This document shows, piece after piece, positions 6,128-9,373 of a stretch of DNA of 9,373 nucleotides. Origin of the DNA: Polaribacter sp. GTDB taxonomy: Bacteria; Bacteroidota; Bacteroidia; Flavobacteriales; Flavobacteriaceae. The stretch's first letter is position 1; each line of letters begins with the position of its first letter. The notes under the pieces were generated by a model. It saw only the letters and a list, made by a program, of their open reading frames with translations. It made no database searches and was not told the DNA's origin. The stretch lies in assembly GCA_003537695.1 (NCBI GenBank), contig DPRC01000185.1:3872-13244 (forward strand), given 5' to 3'. The translations under genes were made by a program, and so were the position numbers.

Positions 6128-7195
6128 ATGGCGGTAGAGAAAAAATTGATGTCTAAGAAGAAGCCCACGTTTCCAGTAAACGAAATGTTAAATGCCTATT
6201 TGAAAAACTACAATAGAAATACTAAAATTTCTATTTTCTATGATGATTTATTACGGTTTCAGGGGTCTGTTGTAGTCTATGATAAGGATGATGAAGATAC
6301 CTTATGGGTGCGCACCTACTACTCTGAATTTGACAGGGAAGAAATAGACCGAAGTTTAAAAAAAGTCTATACAATATTGCATTCAGATGGTAATGATAGT
6401 ACCATTCCCTTTCTAAACGTAGATGCCATTGATTATTGCACCTTTGGAAACTCAAAACCTTTTAGAATTAAAATTCGAAATATTTTAAATGATAATTTTA
6501 CGTACTTCTATGTAAAGAAAGCAGATGCTTCTCGTATCTATGGTCTAGAATTAGAGCATATTTTATCTCCACATAACATGAATTTTTTGGTGCATAAAGA
6601 CACCTTGATAGAAGAGCATATTGCCGGAATTCCCGGGGATGATTTTATCAGAGATTTTTTACCAAATTGCACAGAGTTAGAGAAATCTCAGATTGCTAAA
6701 GAGTTTGTGAAATTTAAAGAGCGGTGTTTGATTCGCTTATTGGGAGACATGCGTTCCTACAATTATGTGATTACACCAACGCATGATTTTGACCACATTA
6801 TATATAAAATAAGGGCTATTGACTTTGATCAGCAATCTTTTGAAGGAAACTTAAAAGTGTACAACTTACAGTTCATGAAAGAGAATTTTAAAATGATTGA
6901 AATGGTAGGTAAGAAATTACAAAACGATTCTATTCTGCAGTACAAGATTGAAGAACGTTCGTTCATGGCGAAAAGAATGTTAAATACGCCAAGGCGAAGT
7001 GCGCGTTTGATTAAATGTATGAAGGCGGATACTATTTCTTTTCCAGAAAATGTAACCCTTTTAAAAAAACAACTCATCAAGTATGTAGGAGATGTCAAGT
7101 TTAAAGAGTGCAATAATATGGGAGAAATTCTAGAAACTATCCTTGCTTTTGTAAAACGGAATTACATCGATATTAGTAATAAAGAGTTGTTTTAA
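6128..7195 (+). CDS. Uncharacterised protein with kinase-like signature
   Basis: 355-residue soluble protein with no signal peptide or membrane segment. I do not recognise a named family. Residues about 100-240 read like a protein-kinase-like fold. A strand ends in YFYVKK (126-131), giving a candidate ATP-binding Lys. A helix with E141/E143 follows. A hinge-like segment TLIEEHIAGIPGDDF (159-173) resembles the hinge of aminoglycoside phosphotransferase-type kinases. Then comes LLGDMRSYNYVI, with D207 and N212 at the D-x4-N spacing of the catalytic loop. Finally RAIDFDQQSFEG has D232 in a DFG-like position. The C-terminal third is helical and basic. The N-terminal 100 residues look like an alpha/beta lead-in rich in Asp/Glu. 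The gene has its own strong promoter after dprA. A second possible start is ATG 6149. A catalytic role and substrate are inferred, not shown; it could also be a pseudokinase. Confidence 0.7.
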   Translation: MAVEKKLMSKKKPTFPVNEMLNAYLKNYNRNTKISIFYDDLLRFQGSVVVYDKDDEDTLWVRTYYSEFDREEIDRSLKKVYTILHSDGNDSTIPFLNVDAIDYCTFGNSKPFRIKIRNILNDNFTYFYVKKADASRIYGLELEHILSPHNMNFLVHKDTLIEEHIAGIPGDDFIRDFLPNCTELEKSQIAKEFVKFKERCLIRLLGDMRSYNYVITPTHDFDHIIYKIRAIDFDQQSFEGNLKVYNLQFMKENFKMIEMVGKKLQNDSILQYKIEERSFMAKRMLNTPRRSARLIKCMKADTISFPENVTLLKKQLIKYVGDVKFKECNNMGEILETILAFVKRNYIDISNKELF

Positions 7196-7203
7196 TAAAG
7201 TTG

Positions 7204-7234
7204 AATTTAGCTCTAAATTTATAGTAGCTATAGC
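7204..7234. terminator. Weak hairpins between convergent genes, possible terminator
   Basis: The 61-base gap between the kinase-like gene and the convergent transporter gene holds AATTTAG/CTAAATT (7204-7210 and 7213-7219), followed by TATAG/CTATA (7220-7224 and 7228-7232), which overlaps the palindrome GCTATAGC (7227-7234). Both stems are A/T-rich and neither is followed by a clear T-run, so a factor-independent terminator is possible but weak. Confidence 0.25.
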
Positions 7235-7256
7235 AATTGAAAATAGATAATAGGGA

Positions 7257-8120
7257 CTACTGTTCTTTCTTACTTCGAACACTTTCGATAACAACCGTTA
7301 GTATAATTAATCCTCCACCAATATACGTGTTAAGACTTGGTATTTCACGAACAAGAAAGTAGGCGATGCAGATTCCAAAAATAGGTTGTAGGCTGCTAAT
7401 AATGCTTGCAGTAGTTGCGGAAAAGAACTTCAAGGAGTGCAGCATTAGGCTATGTCCGATGGCAGTGGTTAAAAGTGCGAGCAATAGCAAGTAAGGAAAT
7501 TGACTCTTTAAACCCGACAGGTCCATAAAAAACAAGGTTGGAAGCAGTAAAATTGTGATGATTACTGTTTGGTACAACATCAAAGTTGTGCCGTTGTAAG
7601 CGGCAACATGTTGTTTTAAAATTAAAATTCGAATTGCATAACAGAATGCAGAAAAAACCCCAAAAAGAATTCCTTTGGCTTGTGAACTTTCAATATTGAA
7701 TTCTGGAGTTAAAATATACAACCCCGCTAAAACCATCAACCCTAAGAGGATGTATATTGGACTGAACCTCACCTTTAAAAAAAAGGGTTCTAGCAATGCG
7801 ATCATAATGGGAAAGGTGTATAAAGATAAAACGCCTAAAGCTACATTAGAGAGCTTTAGAGCATAAAAATAGGTAATCCAATGTACTGCCATTAAAACGC
7901 CACTTATAAAAAAAGGTTTGTAGTGTTTGGTTGACTTTATTGAAAAATCTATTTTTTTAAATTTCCCATACATATATAAAAACACCATCGCTAAAGAAGC
8001 TCTAAACCAAATAATGACTGCTACCGGCATTGCTATATACTTTCCCAAAACACCAGAAGTGCTGATGAAAAGGGTTGCTAAAAGCAATAATGCTAGGTTT
8101 TTTATAGGTGCTTTGCTCAT
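7257..8120 (-). CDS. EamA/DMT-family transporter
   Basis: 287-residue inner-membrane protein of the drug/metabolite transporter superfamily, with ten predicted membrane helices at about 8-26, 32-50, 69-88, 94-113, 120-138, 148-166, 177-199, 207-226, 232-252 and 264-282. It has the two-repeat EamA layout. The first repeat includes LLLATLFISTSGVLGK and the ALKLSNVALGVLSLYTFPI block. The second includes LKFFSATTASIISSLQPIFGI and ends in FLVREIPSLNTYIGGGLII, both hallmarks of the family. It probably exports a small metabolite such as an amino acid or related compound, but the substrate cannot be read from sequence. Its ATG overlaps the mfd stop (ATGA), so it is translated from the mfd transcript. 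Confidence 0.92.
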   Translation of the reverse strand: MSKAPIKNLALLLLATLFISTSGVLGKYIAMPVAVIIWFRASLAMVFLYMYGKFKKIDFSIKSTKHYKPFFISGVLMAVHWITYFYALKLSNVALGVLSLYTFPIMIALLEPFFLKVRFSPIYILLGLMVLAGLYILTPEFNIESSQAKGILFGVFSAFCYAIRILILKQHVAAYNGTTLMLYQTVIITILLLPTLFFMDLSGLKSQFPYLLLLALLTTAIGHSLMLHSLKFFSATTASIISSLQPIFGICIAYFLVREIPSLNTYIGGGLIILTVVIESVRSKKEQ

Positions 8121-9373
8121 GATATTTTCTTGAGAATACCCAAGGCTGTTCTCACAGTATCCACGCGTATAAAGGTAATGAGTAAGCGCAAACCATTTTT
8201 AGTTTCCTTTTCTTTCATAACACAGCTCTTGTTGTTATGTTGCACATACTTTAGCATGTTAGAAAACGCTGTCGTTTGGTAAAAATCACTTTGCTGGTCT
8301 GCAACAAAATACCCAATCATTCTTTTTTGTTTTAGAATAATTTTATCCAATCCCAGCGCTTTGGCCAGCCATTTTATTCTCACAGAATCTAAGAGGTCCG
8401 CAACCTCTTTTGGTATTTCCCCAAAGCGATCAATAATTTCAGTTTCAAAGACCTGTATTTCTCCTTCATTTTTTAAGTCAGATAATTTGTTATATAAACT
8501 TAGCCTTTCAGTTACTGAATTTACATAATCATCGGGAAATAAAATTTCAAAGTCAGTATCTATTTGTACTTCTTTTACAAATTCTTTCGGCTTCGTTTCA
8601 TCTGTTGGATATAGTTCCTTGAACTCATTTTCTTTTAATTCTTCAATTGCTTCTTGTAAGATTTTTTGATAGGTATCAAATCCGATATCATTCATAAATC
8701 CACTTTGTTCTCCTCCTAATAAATCTCCTGCACCACGAATCTCTAAGTCTTTCATGGCAATATTAATTCCACTCCCTAAGTCAGAGAATAAAACCAAGGC
8801 TTCTATACGTTTTCGAGCATCATCTGTCATCACGTGATATGGGGGTGTTATGAAATAACAGAAGGCCTTTTTGTTCGAGCGCCCAACTCTACCTCGCATT
8901 TGGTGTAAGTCTGAAAGTCCAAAATTATTAGCATTATTAATAAAAATAGTATTTGCATTTGGCACATCAAGACCACTTTCTATAATGGTCGTAGAAACCA
9001 AAACATCAAATTCATTGTTCATAAAACTGAGCATTAATCCCTCCAGTTTTTTACCTTCCATTTGTCCGTGTCCGATTCCAATTTTTGCAGAAGGAACTAA
9101 TCTTTGTAGCAAACCAGCAACTTCTTTTATATTTTCAATTCTATTGTGAATAAAGAAGATTTGACCACCCCTGGAAATCTCGTAAGAAATCGCATCACGA
9201 ATGGTTTCTTCAGAAAACCGAATGACATTTGTGTCTATTGGATGTCTGTTTGGAGGTGCTGTTTTAATAATCGACAAATCTCTTGCCGCCATTAGGCTAA
9301 ATTGTAAGGTCCTTGGGATTGGTGTAGCAGTAAGTGTTAACGTATCTATGTTTTCCTTTAAAGTCTTTAGTTT
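8117..9373 (-). CDS. mfd: Transcription-repair coupling factor Mfd (C-terminal part, 5' end beyond window)
   Basis: The last 418 residues of Mfd, the ATP-driven DNA translocase that displaces RNA polymerase stalled at lesions and recruits UvrA. The gene runs off the right edge: the frame continues upstream of the ATG at 9292 to the window end, coding for KLKTLKENIDTLTLTATPIPRTLQ, so 9292 is an internal Met and not a start. Visible parts are helicase motif III (TATPIPRTL), the second RecA-like domain with FFIHNR, VLVSTTIIESGLDVPNANT and motif VI QMRGRVGRS, then the translocation module RGAGDLLGGEQSG with its adjoining helix. The C-terminal regulatory domain (from about VQIDTDFEILFPDDYV) follows. 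All motifs are intact and the end looks natural. The N-terminal UvrB-like and RNA polymerase-binding domains lie outside the window. Its TGA overlaps the transporter ATG. Confidence 0.96.
   Translation of the reverse strand, partial: KLKTLKENIDTLTLTATPIPRTLQFSLMAARDLSIIKTAPPNRHPIDTNVIRFSEETIRDAISYEISRGGQIFFIHNRIENIKEVAGLLQRLVPSAKIGIGHGQMEGKKLEGLMLSFMNNEFDVLVSTTIIESGLDVPNANTIFINNANNFGLSDLHQMRGRVGRSNKKAFCYFITPPYHVMTDDARKRIEALVLFSDLGSGINIAMKDLEIRGAGDLLGGEQSGFMNDIGFDTYQKILQEAIEELKENEFKELYPTDETKPKEFVKEVQIDTDFEILFPDDYVNSVTERLSLYNKLSDLKNEGEIQVFETEIIDRFGEIPKEVADLLDSVRIKWLAKALGLDKIILKQKRMIGYFVADQQSDFYQTTAFSNMLKYVQHNNKSCVMKEKETKNGLRLLITFIRVDTVRTALGILKKIS

Noticed and set aside
9290..9292. ATG at 9292 as the start of a short helicase gene
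   Set aside because: The same frame continues upstream to the window edge and encodes helicase motif TATPIPR, so this is an internal Met of mfd.
1..9373. Mobile elements, CRISPR, tRNA/rRNA or a defence system
   Set aside because: No transposase, integrase, direct-repeat spacer pattern, tRNA cloverleaf or rRNA segment was seen, and the gene set is ordinary core genome.

Overview
The window looks like chromosomal DNA from a low-GC member of the Bacteroidota, most likely family Flavobacteriaceae. Four things suggest this. The DNA is A/T-rich. A CCDC81-type HU domain is joined to a SPOR domain, an architecture typical of this phylum. A DUF4292 lipoprotein sits beside a degenerate EnvC-like protein. 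Upstream of several genes there are TAnnTTTG promoter elements, the Bacteroidota housekeeping -7 box, in place of E. coli-type -10 boxes. No insertion sequence, phage gene, CRISPR array, rRNA or tRNA was seen. This is core genome, tightly packed, with no gene-free stretch longer than about 100 bases.

Layout. Positions 18-2879 (+) hold a cell-envelope operon: an exported TPR protein, a DUF4292 lipoprotein and an EnvC-like murein hydrolase activator, spaced by 1 base and then overlapping by 1 base. It converges, with a 6-base gap, on a leftward group at 2886-4898 (-). That group is a HU/SPOR inner-membrane protein, a hotdog-fold acyl-CoA thioesterase and a minimal MscS-type channel. The thioesterase has its own candidate promoter. 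The HU/SPOR gene diverges from dprA (4994-6094, +) across a 95-base intergenic region that contains a long inverted repeat.

A perfect flavobacterial promoter (TTG-N17-TATTTTTG), overlapping the 3' end of dprA, precedes an uncharacterised 355-residue protein (6128-7195, +). On close reading this protein carries what looks like a complete kinase-like signature. It converges on a leftward pair at 7257-9373 (-): the C-terminal part of mfd, cut by the window edge, coupled by an ATGA overlap to an EamA-family transporter.

How the genes relate. The EnvC-like protein should promote amidase cleavage of septal peptidoglycan, and SPOR domains bind the denuded glycan strands that such amidases leave. 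The window therefore holds two complementary parts of septal wall processing. DprA (ssDNA/RecA loading in transformation) and Mfd (transcription-coupled repair) are independent DNA-metabolism genes. The most novel element is the putative kinase-like protein. The next is the dyad at the dprA start, together with its TTG start codon and overlapping micro-ORFs.
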